Positions 46,366 to 57,258 of a stretch of 64,000 bases of DNA are shown piece by piece. The stretch's first letter is position 1. Each line of letters opens with the position of its first letter. The translations under genes and the position numbers were made by a program. The notes below the pieces were generated by a model. It was not told the DNA's origin and made no database searches. It saw only the letters and a list, made by a program, of their open reading frames with translations. This stretch comes from Rhodobacterales bacterium (lineage in GTDB: Bacteria > Pseudomonadota > Alphaproteobacteria > Caulobacterales > Hyphomonadaceae), in NCBI GenBank assembly GCA_014763715.1, contig JACXUV010000008.1, forward strand, positions 1 to 64,000, in the 5' to 3' direction.

Positions 46366-46695
46366 ATGTCCGATCCGTCGTTTGACTGTGTGTCCTGCGG
46401 CGCCTGCTGTTTCAGCCGAAACGCGCGCTATCTCCAACTGCTCCCATGGGACGCTTCACGAAACCTGCCGCCGGAAAGCCTCTTCACCGAGGGCGGGGCC
46501 ACCTATGTACGCTTCGCCTGCGGACATTGTGTCCATCTGGACCTGTCAGACGGCAAGGCGGTCTGCCAGGTCTATGACGCCCGCCCCGAAGCCTGCCGCG
46601 CCTTCCGGGCCGGCAGTTTCGAATGCGTCAAGGCCCGCCGCGCCAACGGCATCATGGGCGCGAATGTGCGCGACCGGGAAGGGGAAGTGGCGTAG
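46366..46695 (+). CDS. YkgJ family cysteine cluster protein
   Basis: A 109-residue protein with the CxxCGxCC motif (CVSCGACC, residues 8-15), the CGHCVHL segment near 54-60 and CQVYDARPEACRAF near 67-80. These cysteines are expected to bind zinc or an iron-sulfur cluster. The family occurs widely in bacteria with no settled function. The gene lies between the orphan minus-strand gene and slyX. The ATG at 46366 has no strong ribosome site. Confidence 0.87.
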   Translation: MSDPSFDCVSCGACCFSRNARYLQLLPWDASRNLPPESLFTEGGATYVRFACGHCVHLDLSDGKAVCQVYDARPEACRAFRAGSFECVKARRANGIMGANVRDREGEVA

Positions 46696-46726
46696 GGGGC
46701 GGGCAGGCCGGTCTCGTCATGCGGCC

Positions 46727-46951
46727 CTAATAGTGAGGGGGAGGCCGGTCCACGGGGGCGGCCTGCCCGGCGGACTGTTCGGCATCGGCGACCCGCTCGG
46801 CAAGGCGCGCGACCTGACGCTCCAGCCGGTCGATCAGCTTCCATTGCGCCGTGATGGCCTCGTTCAGCTCGTCAATCGTCTGGTCCTGATGGACCACACG
46901 CATTTCAAGCTCGTCGAGGCGGGCGGAGTCCGGTGAAGTACTGTCAGTCAT
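46727..46951 (-). CDS. slyX: SlyX-like coiled-coil protein
   Basis: A 74-residue protein that is one coiled coil (residues 8-52: RLDELEMRVVHQDQTIDELNEAI), ending in PPPHY, the mark of the SlyX family. The function is unknown; in enterobacteria slyX neighbours slyD. The ATG at 46951 begins the compact sequence; upstream residues look like leader DNA. It lies 87 bases downstream of the ATPase gene on the same strand. Confidence 0.85.
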   Translation of the reverse strand: MTDSTSPDSARLDELEMRVVHQDQTIDELNEAITAQWKLIDRLERQVARLAERVADAEQSAGQAAPVDRPPPHY

Positions 46952-47038
46952 GAGGGAGGGATTAGCGCTGCTGGTGGGGCGTGGCAATGTCGATACCTAC
47001 TTTCCGGACTTGCTGCAGACGATGCCCGCCCTGCCGCA

Positions 47039-48475
47039 TTATGCTCGGCCTTCACGCAATTTGGCGTGTTCCTTCAGCCCCAAGTGTACCTGGAAAGTGC
47101 TCGCGCCGTTGTCCCATCCTGTTCCCCGTTCTTCGTAATTGTAGAGCCATCGGCTACCACCATGCGCGCCTGGTTGACGGTATCCGATCACAGAAAAACG
47201 AAACAATTGTCGAAGTGCTTCGTCAACATCAACTGCTTGAGAAGCTTTGCGAGTAGCATAGGCGGATGCGAACTGTTCTTTTGAGAAAGTAATTTTCGCT
47301 ATCTCGGAGCATGCTTGCAGCGCTTCATCCCAGTTAGGCCAATGTGGACGAATTTCGTCATCCAATTCTGCTTTTAGATAGTCTGAGTACCTGTTTCGTG
47401 CTTGCGAAATATCGCGACTGATGAATACATCCGCATTGAGATCACGGCTCTTCGCTTCATCAAGGGCAATGTTTAAATACTGAATGACATCGCGGGGGCG
47501 CAGCAAGGTTCGCTTCACGATGTGGGACCACTTCTTCTGAGTACCACGCATCAGTTGCCCATCTTCGATATCGTCCCACTGGCTCTTGGAGTTCGTTCTC
47601 TTGCCAATACGAATGTTCACGAGATCTTTTAGGGATTCTTCGTTCCAAAAAATCTCGATTGCTGGTCCTTGTGTGATCTTGTTCTTATCTGAAAACTGCA
47701 GTTGCCCCCACAAGTCCGTTCGTAAATATACCACTGGGTAAACAGGGTAGTGATCAGCAAAGAAGCGCTTGGTGTCACGAGCCGCTAGTACCAATCCGAT
47801 AATTAGTTTTGACCTCACCTCGTCCAAGTCTGAGAGACCTTGGTCGAGTTCATCAAAATGCAACTGAATTGGGTCCTTGGGGTAATTTCTTATGATTTTC
47901 AGAGCGGTGTTGTTGATCGCGTCTGTCAGTGCGTTCAACTCAGGTCCAAAATTCAGATTATTCTTTGCTCTATCAAGGCCGACTTCTCCTAGCTTGTTGC
48001 CAAAAATGCTAGGAGCAAAGTTAATTTGATTAAGATTGAGGCGGTTTGGCCGTAGAATGTCGCCAATGCTTGGATCGAGACCACCATAATTCTGCGTTAG
48101 GAATTTGGAAAGCTCTTCAGTGAGAGGCGAAACGTGCGGGCCAGTTTTTTTAATAATAGACTTCGCCAACTCGACTGCGATTAGGTAGCGCCAAGAAGCG
48201 ACGTATGCCTCGATTTCCGCTCCACTCCTATCGGTGCGGGTAGCGTGAACGGCCCAAGGATAGTTCCGGAGGTTCAAGGATTTGGAATTCCAGCGTGGTG
48301 TGGCTTCAGTCATATACCGAACCAACGCGGTTTTGCCTGTTCCTTTCCTTCCCAGTACTAAAAACGCTTTCCCAGTTTCAATTTCTCTCGCGGTATCGGT
48401 TGAAAGAAAGTAGTCGAGAACAGCGTCTTCTTCCGCTGCCACATCACCGAAATTGTCAATAAGTTGAAGTGTCAT
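47039..48475 (-). CDS. P-loop ATPase, Sll1717-like, in AT-rich segment
   Basis: A 478-residue predicted NTPase. Walker A is GRKGTGKTA at residues 42-50, and the Walker B-like segment IQLHFDELD is at 203-211 with D208 and E209. The rest is mostly helical with no membrane segment. The arrangement resembles the Sll1717 type of P-loop ATPases, some of which lie in defence islands; that link is an inference. The gene is markedly poorer in GC than its neighbours, with many AAT, AAA and TTT codons, which suggests recent transfer. It sits alone between thiC (31 bases away) and slyX, with no nuclease or transposase partner. Confidence 0.75.
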   Translation of the reverse strand: MTLQLIDNFGDVAAEEDAVLDYFLSTDTAREIETGKAFLVLGRKGTGKTALVRYMTEATPRWNSKSLNLRNYPWAVHATRTDRSGAEIEAYVASWRYLIAVELAKSIIKKTGPHVSPLTEELSKFLTQNYGGLDPSIGDILRPNRLNLNQINFAPSIFGNKLGEVGLDRAKNNLNFGPELNALTDAINNTALKIIRNYPKDPIQLHFDELDQGLSDLDEVRSKLIIGLVLAARDTKRFFADHYPVYPVVYLRTDLWGQLQFSDKNKITQGPAIEIFWNEESLKDLVNIRIGKRTNSKSQWDDIEDGQLMRGTQKKWSHIVKRTLLRPRDVIQYLNIALDEAKSRDLNADVFISRDISQARNRYSDYLKAELDDEIRPHWPNWDEALQACSEIAKITFSKEQFASAYATRKASQAVDVDEALRQLFRFSVIGYRQPGAHGGSRWLYNYEERGTGWDNGASTFQVHLGLKEHAKLREGRA

Positions 48476-48506
48476 GATTGCTTGGTATAGAGGAAGAGTT
48501 TGGGTT

Positions 48507-50545
<2,039 letters not shown>

Positions 50546-50565
50546 GGGAATGTACGCCAGTCTTC

Positions 50566-51681
50566 TCAGGTGGCAAGGACCGGGCGGCGAATAATTTTCC
50601 GGGTGAGGTCCAGCAGCGGGCTCTCCAGATAGCGGTGGACAAGGGCGGCTGTGACAATGCTGAGGGCGATCACGGCCAGGGAGAACACAAGATTGCCCCA
50701 GAGGCCGGGCTCTGCCGCAATGACGTAGGGGCGCAGCGCCTGAGGCAGCAGGCCCTCTGCCATCCGGGAAAGCCGCTGGACACCGATCATCACGATCAGA
50801 TGGGCGAGGTAGAGCGCATAGGACCAGTTGCCCAGGGCAACGCTCCAGCCCGGCACCTGAAGGCCACGCTGCTGCTCCAGCGCGACGCTGCCATAGAGGA
50901 TCGCGCAGCAGGGCAGGGTGTAGACGGCGACCCTGCCCATCAGCGGCAGGCCCGCCATCGGCTCGCTGGTGAAAAGGACCGTGCCCGCTATGAAGGCGGT
51001 CACGCCGAGCAGGAGCAGGGTGCGCGGCAGGAAGATGAGCCCTTGCCGGATGGCGAGCCCGACAAAAGCCCCTGCGATGAATTCCAGTGTCAGCTGGGAC
51101 GTGACGAGATCCAGCACGGGGCTATCCGTCCGGAGCAGCCAGGACCCGGCCAACGTCAGCCCGGCCCAGACTGCCAGCAGGAAGGGCAGGACCGGGCGCC
51201 GCAGGAGCAGCGCCAGGCTGAAGACAAGATAGAAGAAGACCTCATGGACCAGAGTCCAGCCGACACTGAGCACGGGCAGGGTGCTCTGTGGCCAGAGCAG
51301 CAGGGATTTGGCCAGATAGGTCCCTTCACTCGATGCCGGGGCGGGCTGGCCGGGCGCGACAACCGAGCCATAGGTCATCAGGAAGTAGAGCGGCAGGACG
51401 GAGGCGAAGATCCACCAGAGCGGATAGACCCGCGTTGCCCGCGCATAGAGGAACCGCCAGGCGGTCTGCAGGCTGCGCGTATAGGTGTGCGTGATATAGG
51501 TCAGGATGAAGCCGGAGATGACGAAGAACATGTCGACCCCGGCATAGCCACGCTCCCACGGGCCGGGGATCAGTTCGTCCTTCTGCACCCCTGTCACATG
51601 ATAGATCACGACCAGCATGGCCGCGAGCCCGCGCAGGGCTTGCACACTGTCCAGTGTTGTGCGGGTGGCAGGTGCTGTCAT
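50566..51681 (-). CDS. Acyltransferase 3 family membrane protein (second copy)
   Basis: A 371-residue OafA-type membrane acyltransferase. The opening DSVQALRGLAAMLVVIYHVTG with the conserved Arg and His is followed by DMFFVISGFILTYI and ten or so membrane segments. It shares the family, not close identity, with the gene at 5849-6964. The ATG at 51681 is used; a GTG at 51693 is in frame. The stop lies about 20 bases upstream of the TPP riboswitch on the same strand. The acyl acceptor is unknown. Confidence 0.87.
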   Translation of the reverse strand: MTAPATRTTLDSVQALRGLAAMLVVIYHVTGVQKDELIPGPWERGYAGVDMFFVISGFILTYITHTYTRSLQTAWRFLYARATRVYPLWWIFASVLPLYFLMTYGSVVAPGQPAPASSEGTYLAKSLLLWPQSTLPVLSVGWTLVHEVFFYLVFSLALLLRRPVLPFLLAVWAGLTLAGSWLLRTDSPVLDLVTSQLTLEFIAGAFVGLAIRQGLIFLPRTLLLLGVTAFIAGTVLFTSEPMAGLPLMGRVAVYTLPCCAILYGSVALEQQRGLQVPGWSVALGNWSYALYLAHLIVMIGVQRLSRMAEGLLPQALRPYVIAAEPGLWGNLVFSLAVIALSIVTAALVHRYLESPLLDLTRKIIRRPVLAT

Positions 51682-51856
51682 CGTGATCCGCACCGGTATC
51701 CGGTCGTGTCGGCCATCTTGTGCTCCGCTTCATCCCGGCGCGGACGCCTCCCGGACAGGATAAGCATAGGATGACCTCCCCGGTCTGGAAAGAGCGAAGC
51801 CCCATTGACGGAAGGCGGGGGCGTGCTGACATATCCCTTCTTTCGGGATTTCTGCC

Positions 51857-52666
51857 ATGCACCTGACGGGGTATTTCGCGCGCATTGGATATGAAGGATC
51901 ACCGGCTGCGGACCTTGCAACCCTTCAGGCGCTCAGTCGGCTGCATCCACGGGCGATCCCGTTCGAGAACCTTGATGTGCAATTGAAGCGCCCGGTCAGC
52001 ATGGAACCCGAAGCGGTGTTCGACAAGCTGGTCACCCGGCGCCGCGGCGGCTGGTGTTACGAGATGAATGGCCTACTGGGCTGGGCGCTCGGCGAGATTG
52101 GCTTCGATGTGCGCCGTGTCGAGGGCGGGGTGATGCGTGAGGCGACGGGCGATGGCGCGCTGGGTAACCATCTCTGCCTTGTCGTGCGGCTGGACGAGCA
52201 GGACTATCTGGTCGATGTCGGTTTCGGAGGCAGCCAGACTGCAGCCATGGTCATTGCTGAAGGGAGTGAGGCGCAGGTGCCTTTCGACCTGAAGCTCCAG
52301 CCGCTGGAAGATGGCTACTGGCGCATGGTCCAGTACACGCTGGGCACGCCTTTCTCATTCGATTTCCATCCTGACCGGTGCGATGAGACGCTCCTGGCTG
52401 GCAAATGCATCTGGCAGCAGACCGATCCGGCGTCGGTCTTCGTCCAGAACCTCGTGGCGCAGAAGCGGACCGGGGACGCCCATCTCACCCTGCGCGGGCG
52501 GGTTTTTACCCGGCTTGAGGCCGGTGCAGAAGACAAACGCCTTCTGCAGTCCGGTGTGGAACTGGTCGATGTGCTGCAGGAGGAATTCGGTCTCGATGTG
52601 CCGGAAGCGGAAACATTGTGGCCTGCCATCTGCGCGCGGCACGAGGCGCTGTTCCCGCAAGCCTGA
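51857..52666 (+). CDS. Arylamine N-acetyltransferase
   Basis: A 269-residue NAT. The catalytic triad is fully visible: C67 in RRGGWCYEMN, H105 in GNHLCLVV and D120 in LVDVGFGG. NATs transfer acetyl from CoA to arylamines and hydrazines, and some are tied to lipid metabolism. Starts with ATG at 51857, 175 bases from the divergent acyltransferase. Convergent with the thioesterase-like gene 12 bases away. Confidence 0.95.
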   Translation: MHLTGYFARIGYEGSPAADLATLQALSRLHPRAIPFENLDVQLKRPVSMEPEAVFDKLVTRRRGGWCYEMNGLLGWALGEIGFDVRRVEGGVMREATGDGALGNHLCLVVRLDEQDYLVDVGFGGSQTAAMVIAEGSEAQVPFDLKLQPLEDGYWRMVQYTLGTPFSFDFHPDRCDETLLAGKCIWQQTDPASVFVQNLVAQKRTGDAHLTLRGRVFTRLEAGAEDKRLLQSGVELVDVLQEEFGLDVPEAETLWPAICARHEALFPQA

Positions 52667-52678
52667 CCGGGCGCCGGG

Positions 52679-53389
52679 TCAGGCCGGGCGTTTCAGCTCC
52701 ACCCAGAGCTGTTCGGACTGGGCGAGCAGCTTGCCGCCTTCGGTATAGATCGCGGTGCCCGCGCCATGCTTGCGGCCGTCATGGAAGAGGGGCCAGCCCG
52801 CGGCGATCAGCGTTTCCCCGGCTTTCGGCAGTTCGTGGATATTGCCGACGATGCGGGCGAGCACCATCGGGCTGCCGTCAAAGCCGACGGCGAAGGCGCC
52901 GGGACAGTCGAGCGCTGCCCACAGGATTTCCGGGCGCACGAGGCCGTCGTCCCCGGCAAATTCCGGAGCGGGCACCCAGATGTCGGCCACGCCGTCAAAG
53001 CCATCAGCCGGGCCGGTGAAGAGGCGCAGCCCGTCGCCCACTTTGCGGTGCGGCCCGCAGACGAAACAGGTGGGGAAGGCGTGGGCCTCTTCCGGGGGGA
53101 AGTGGCTTCGGCCATTGAGGGCCTGTTCGGTCGTCGGCGCATCCGGCGGCGGGGGCAGGAAACCGGCCGGGCCAGAGCTTGCAACCAGGGTATCGCCGTC
53201 AAAGAATTCAAAGCCCTGCGCCGTGGTGGTAACGCGGATCGGCCTGTCCAGCGGGGGCGGGGCGCGCAGGTTCACCTCTGCCGGACCATCGACCAGCGCG
53301 GCGAACACGCCCGCCGCATAGCCGCCATTGGCCGACCCCGGCGGGCCATTGTAACGGGCGTCGATTTCAATCGTTTCCGGGTGGGTCAT
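52679..53389 (-). CDS. Hotdog-fold thioesterase-like protein
   Basis: A 236-residue protein with a predicted hotdog fold. The region YNGPPGSANGGYAAGVFAALVDGP resembles the helix-binding segment of acyl-CoA thioesterases, and HAFPTCFVCGPHRKVGDGLRL begins a second half; FDGSPMVLARIVGNIHE resembles the strand of the repeat. This arrangement suggests a double hotdog. No clear catalytic residue identifies a substrate. Single gene, convergent with the NAT gene. Confidence 0.65.
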   Translation of the reverse strand: MTHPETIEIDARYNGPPGSANGGYAAGVFAALVDGPAEVNLRAPPPLDRPIRVTTTAQGFEFFDGDTLVASSGPAGFLPPPPDAPTTEQALNGRSHFPPEEAHAFPTCFVCGPHRKVGDGLRLFTGPADGFDGVADIWVPAPEFAGDDGLVRPEILWAALDCPGAFAVGFDGSPMVLARIVGNIHELPKAGETLIAAGWPLFHDGRKHGAGTAIYTEGGKLLAQSEQLWVELKRPA

Positions 53390-53488
53390 GTCCGGGATCC
53401 TTCCGCAGTCGTGCCAGCACAGTGAGTGCCCGCGATAGGCGGCGGAAGGAGGCGGGTCTACTGTGCGATAGCGCGCAGGTGCGAATGC

Positions 53489-54484
53489 CTATTCTGCGGG
53501 CGCATCGAGTCTTTGGACAGCCTTCTCCCAGACCTTGACCTTGTGGTAGCGGTCATCGTCCAGGTCGCGCATGACGCCGGGGGGCATGATCAGATAGCCG
53601 TCGATATAGCGTCGGGCCTTTTCAGCCAGCGGGCGGGCGATGGCATCGAGTTCGGCCTTCTGCGCCTTCATCTGCGCGTCGTCGAAGACCTGGGCGGGCA
53701 GCGAAGGATTGGTCCAGTTCCAGCCGCCGCTGCCAAAATACATATTCTCGTTGTAGTTGTGGTCCCAGCGGGTCAGGCGTTCGACCTCCTGGCCGTAGAG
53801 GCGGGCGAGAGCATAATCGAGATCCGTCTTGTGCGCAGGGCAGGCGGTGTGGAGCGCCGTGAGGCGGTTTTCGGCCCAGCTGAAACCCGGATGGTCGAGC
53901 CGGGTCTTCACGGTGCGGTCCCATAGATCGGCCTCTTGCTGCAGGCGGAAATCGCCATGGTCCGCAAAGGGGCAGGATGCGTAGGGCTCGCCGGAAATCG
54001 CCTTGTGAAGGCGGCCCGCATTGCCGAGCTTTATGAGGTAGGGGATGGCGCTGTTCAGCAGCGCGCCGGTCGCGGCATTGTAGCCGAAATAGTTCTGCAT
54101 GCTGCCATCTGCCTGTTTCAGCATGCTCGGCTTCTGCTTCGTGTTCCAGGCATAGTCATTCTGCCGGACTGCGGTCAGCAGAAGGGTGAGATAGCGCTCC
54201 ACAGTGCCCGGGTCGGCGCTGGTGCCGAGGGCGGCGCTCATCAGTGTGGAGGCGATGGCCTGAACATCCGGCCGGTCCGGGCAGGTTTCGATGCCCCATT
54301 CGGCCAGATCCACAATCGGGGCAGGATCGGTTTGCGTGCCCTGCCGGATCGCGGTTTCCATGTCGAACAGCGTCTGCTCGGCATCGGCGGGGCAGGCGGC
54401 TGCAGGCTCAGCCCGTGCAGCGGGCACAGCGAGAAAGGCCGCGAAGCCGAGTGACAGGAGGGCAGGGATCAGTCTGTTGGGCAT
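53489..54484 (-). CDS. Hypothetical exported protein
   Basis: A 331-residue protein of unknown family. A clear Sec signal peptide spans residues 1-25 (MPNRLIPALLSLGFAAFLAVPAARA), with cleavage after ARA. The mature part has four or five cysteines and is helical. The frame is open to 54544, but AAGGAA just before the ATG at 54484 on the minus strand supports the chosen start. Single gene with no suggestive neighbour. Confidence 0.65.
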   Translation of the reverse strand: MPNRLIPALLSLGFAAFLAVPAARAEPAAACPADAEQTLFDMETAIRQGTQTDPAPIVDLAEWGIETCPDRPDVQAIASTLMSAALGTSADPGTVERYLTLLLTAVRQNDYAWNTKQKPSMLKQADGSMQNYFGYNAATGALLNSAIPYLIKLGNAGRLHKAISGEPYASCPFADHGDFRLQQEADLWDRTVKTRLDHPGFSWAENRLTALHTACPAHKTDLDYALARLYGQEVERLTRWDHNYNENMYFGSGGWNWTNPSLPAQVFDDAQMKAQKAELDAIARPLAEKARRYIDGYLIMPPGVMRDLDDDRYHKVKVWEKAVQRLDAPAE

Positions 54485-54700
54485 GATCTTCCTTGAGGTC
54501 TGGTAGAGGGCGGCAATGCCAATAGGCCGGGGAGTCTTCACCAATTTCTCCCGCGATGCATCCCCACAACAGGGGAGGGAGCGGTATTTGCCGACAGCAC
54601 ATGGGCAGACTTAATACCGGGCGCAGTTTCATTAACCTTCTGTCGACCCGATTGGTCCAAGGCTGGGGAGTACCGGAATATCAGGACGGGAGACCCGCCC

Positions 54701-55507
54701 ATGGCTTTCGACGCCGCCCTTGCCGCCGCCCCAAAGGCCGAAGCGAAACCGACCAAATGGAAGCGTTTCAAGGTCGACCTCTGGCTGACCGACCTCAACA
54801 CGACCGAAATCGGCATCCTGCAGCATACCCAGCATGAAGCCGCTTCGGACCAGTTCACCAAGGACATGGAAATCATCGGCCAGGTGCGGGAGGACGGCAA
54901 ACGCTCCGGCATCGTTGCCTACCGCAAGGAATTGTGGAAGCAGGGCAAGGATCTGAAGCGCCGGCTGGTGATCAAGCTGTTCTCCGAGAACATGCACTGG
55001 CGCGGCACGCTGGAACTGATGATGGGGCGCTCGCTGCAGCTGTCCATCGGGGCGCGCGGCGTGCCGGTCAGCGCGTTTGCGCTGAACCTCTCCCGCACGA
55101 AACAGCTGATCCAGCTGGAACGCTCGGCGCAGAAATGGCCGCTGTTCCCGGAGAAGTTTTCCTTCTTCATCGAGACGTCGCGGGGCCCGCGCTTCTATCG
55201 CCTCCGCCGCAATGTGATCGGCATCGGGGCGGACTATACCCTGTACGATGACAAGAACCGCAAGATCGGATCGCTGGACCACCGGATTATCAATCTTGGC
55301 GGCAGCTGGATCGTGAAGGTCGATGCGTCGCAATCCTCCGCCGCGCTGGAAGCGGTGCTGCAGATGTTCTGCACCATGCTGCGCTTCAATGGCGCTGTGC
55401 GCCGGCATGTAGCGCATGAGGTGGAGATGGTCAGCCGCGGCCGCGCTGTGCGCGAGCTGGACCATCAGGAGGCGGATCTTTACCTGAACCCGCGCCGCCG
55501 CCGCTGA
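54701..55507 (+). CDS. Conserved hypothetical protein, basic
   Basis: A 268-residue soluble protein that I do not recognise firmly. It has no signal peptide or membrane segment, is basic, and ends in a run of arginines. The middle contains beta-strand-like blocks, for example YTLYDDKNRKIGSLDHRIINL near 185-205, that recall the scramblase/LURP-one (tubby-like) fold; this is a weak resemblance. It stands divergent to the exported protein gene. Confidence 0.55.
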   Translation: MAFDAALAAAPKAEAKPTKWKRFKVDLWLTDLNTTEIGILQHTQHEAASDQFTKDMEIIGQVREDGKRSGIVAYRKELWKQGKDLKRRLVIKLFSENMHWRGTLELMMGRSLQLSIGARGVPVSAFALNLSRTKQLIQLERSAQKWPLFPEKFSFFIETSRGPRFYRLRRNVIGIGADYTLYDDKNRKIGSLDHRIINLGGSWIVKVDASQSSAALEAVLQMFCTMLRFNGAVRRHVAHEVEMVSRGRAVRELDHQEADLYLNPRRRR

Positions 55508-55510
55508 GCC

Positions 55511-55879
55511 CTATTTGCCGTCATCCAGGAAGCCGAGTTCGCGCTGCAGTTTCCTGGTAAGGCCCGCCGCGACGAGGCGGTAAGAGGATTCGATATAGGC
55601 TTTCAGGTCATCGTCCCCCAGCGTTTCGGCGCTGAAGCGCTGGATCCATTTCATGCCGCGTGAGGCGAGATAGGGCGCAGGCTGGCAGCCGGGCTGCTCC
55701 TTCAATATGTTGTAGCTCATCTCCGACACCTTGAACGAGCAGACCATCTCGCCATTGTCCTCCCGCCCGATGCAGAAGACCTTGCCGCCGATCTTCCAGA
55801 CATCCGCATCGCCCCATTGCACGACATGGGTCGTATGCGGAAGGCTGCCGCAGAACTTGTTATAGGCTTTGAGTTTCAT
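55511..55879 (-). CDS. MmcQ/YjbR family protein
   Basis: A 122-residue member of the MmcQ/YjbR group (CyaY-like fold, often annotated as DNA-binding). The family pattern is visible: KVFCIGREDNGEMVCSFKVSE, then AMKWIQRF and LKAYIESSYRLVAAGLTRK. Function is unclear. It is convergent with the upstream gene, three bases after its stop. Confidence 0.8.
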   Translation of the reverse strand: MKLKAYNKFCGSLPHTTHVVQWGDADVWKIGGKVFCIGREDNGEMVCSFKVSEMSYNILKEQPGCQPAPYLASRGMKWIQRFSAETLGDDDLKAYIESSYRLVAAGLTRKLQRELGFLDDGK

Positions 55880-55930
55880 GACTGCGCCCCCTCCGCCCGC
55901 AGTCTAGCCGGGGAAGGGGGCGCAGAAAAG

Positions 55931-56689
55931 TCAGCCCTCGTAAGCGTCGTTGAGCATCTGGAAGGTCTGGTCGAAACGGCCTTCGGCTTCGGCCGTGCGC
56001 AGGAATTTTGCCCGCTGAACGCAGACTTCGTCAGGCGTCTCCTCGATCCGGAAGCTTTCCATCGTCTCGGCGATGAAATCCTTCAGCGGCATGTAGCTTT
56101 CCCGCGTGGCCTGTCCGGGGGTGAGGCCGGTCTGCACGCCGGGCGGGGCAAGTTCGACCAGCTCGACATTCGTCTCGCGCAGCTGGTAGCGCAGCGATTG
56201 CGTCCAGGCATGCAGGGCCGCTTTCGAGGCGCTGTAGGCGGGCGTGTGCGCCAGCGGCACAAAGGCGAGGCCGGACGTGACGTTCACAATGCGCGCCTCC
56301 GCCTGTGCCCGCAGGTGCGGCAGCAGGGCCGCTGTCAGGCGCATGGGGCCGAGGATGTTGGTGGTGACAGTCGCCTCTGCGATGGCGAGATCCACCGGAT
56401 CGGCCAGCCAGTCCTCCTTCGCCATGATGCCGGCATTGTTGAAGAGGACGTTCAGCGCCGGGAAGTCTGCCAGGAGTTCCCTCGCAAAACGGGTGATGTC
56501 GCCTGCATTGCCGACATCCAGTGTGCGGGCATGCATACCGTCCCGCCCGGCGATGGTTTCTTCCAGGCTGGCGGCCGTGCGCCCGGCGACAATCACCGTA
56601 TTGCCCATGGCGTGGAACTCACGGGCGAGTTCCCGGCCAATGCCGGAGCCGCCGCCTGTCATGAGGATTGTATTGCCGGAAATTTTCAT
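55931..56689 (-). CDS. Short-chain dehydrogenase/reductase (DltE-like)
   Basis: A 252-residue SDR. The cofactor-binding GGGSGIGRELA is at residues 12-22, NNAG follows near 84-87, and the catalytic Ser, Tyr and Lys are in VTSGLAF...AYSASKAAL (YSASK near 150). Members of this DltE-like group act on unknown alcohols. It is divergent from the HxlR-type regulator, which probably controls it. The ATG at 56689 is the start of the fold; the longer frame crosses the promoter. Confidence 0.92.
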   Translation of the reverse strand: MKISGNTILMTGGGSGIGRELAREFHAMGNTVIVAGRTAASLEETIAGRDGMHARTLDVGNAGDITRFARELLADFPALNVLFNNAGIMAKEDWLADPVDLAIAEATVTTNILGPMRLTAALLPHLRAQAEARIVNVTSGLAFVPLAHTPAYSASKAALHAWTQSLRYQLRETNVELVELAPPGVQTGLTPGQATRESYMPLKDFIAETMESFRIEETPDEVCVQRAKFLRTAEAEGRFDQTFQMLNDAYEG

Positions 56690-56782
56690 GATCGCTCTCC
56701 ACATCTGCAGGGCAGGCGCCCCGGTTGCTGCAAAGATGGGGATGTGCTCTCTTTTGGGAAGAAGACACCTGAAAGAATGATA

Positions 56783-56804
56783 CTTACCAGAAAGAGAGTG
56801 TAAG
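56783..56804. promoter_or_regulatory. Possible operator between the SDR and hxlR-type genes
   Basis: CTTAC (56783-56787) and GTAAG (56800-56804) form an inverted repeat with a 12-base centre, ending one base before the GTG start of the regulator. It overlaps the regulator's ribosome site. HxlR-type proteins often bind such palindromes next to their own gene; the match here is short. Confidence 0.35.
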
Positions 56805-56805
56805 C

Positions 56806-57258
56806 GTGACGGGCATTTCATCCTTCACCCAGGCCGCACGGGACGAGGCGGAAGCCTATCTGGATGCGGAGCCGCCAGCCGAAATCGACCCGCGGATCGA
56901 ACCGCTGGTGAACGAGATCATCGGGCGCGTCGCCGACAAGTGGACCATGCTGATGCTGGAAGCGCTGCATGAGCATGGCGTGATGCGGTTCTCGGAAATC
57001 GGCCGGGCGGTGGACGGTATCAGCCAGAAAATGCTGACCCAGACGCTGCGCCAGATGGAGCGGGAAGGGCTGGTGACACGCACTGTCTATCCGGTCGTTC
57101 CGCCGCGCGTCGAATATGCGCTGACGGATCTGGGGCGGAGCCTTGGGCAGGCCTTTTGCGGGGTCTGGATCTGGGCCGAGCGCCATGTCGACGAGATCGA
57201 AGCGGCGCGGGCCGCTTTTGATGCGCGTACGGAAGAAGAAGCGGCAGCGAAACGCTAG
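56806..57258 (+). CDS. HxlR family transcriptional regulator
   Basis: A 150-residue winged-helix regulator. The conserved core is VADKWTMLMLEALHEHGVMRFSEIGRAVDGISQKMLTQTLRQMEREGLVTRTVYPVVPPRVEYALTDLG-type sequence (residues 45-112). It starts with a GTG. It probably senses a small molecule and represses the divergent SDR gene. Unusually, its first 30 residues are an extra tail before the helix-turn-helix. Its stop overlaps the next gene's stop on the other strand (CTAG). Confidence 0.92.
   Translation: MTGISSFTQAARDEAEAYLDAEPPAEIDPRIEPLVNEIIGRVADKWTMLMLEALHEHGVMRFSEIGRAVDGISQKMLTQTLRQMEREGLVTRTVYPVVPPRVEYALTDLGRSLGQAFCGVWIWAERHVDEIEAARAAFDARTEEEAAAKR

Noticed and set aside
47039-48475. The ATPase gene as part of a transposon or prophage
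   Set aside because: No transposase, integrase, terminal inverted repeat or target duplication was seen at either end. AT-richness alone supports transfer, not a named element.
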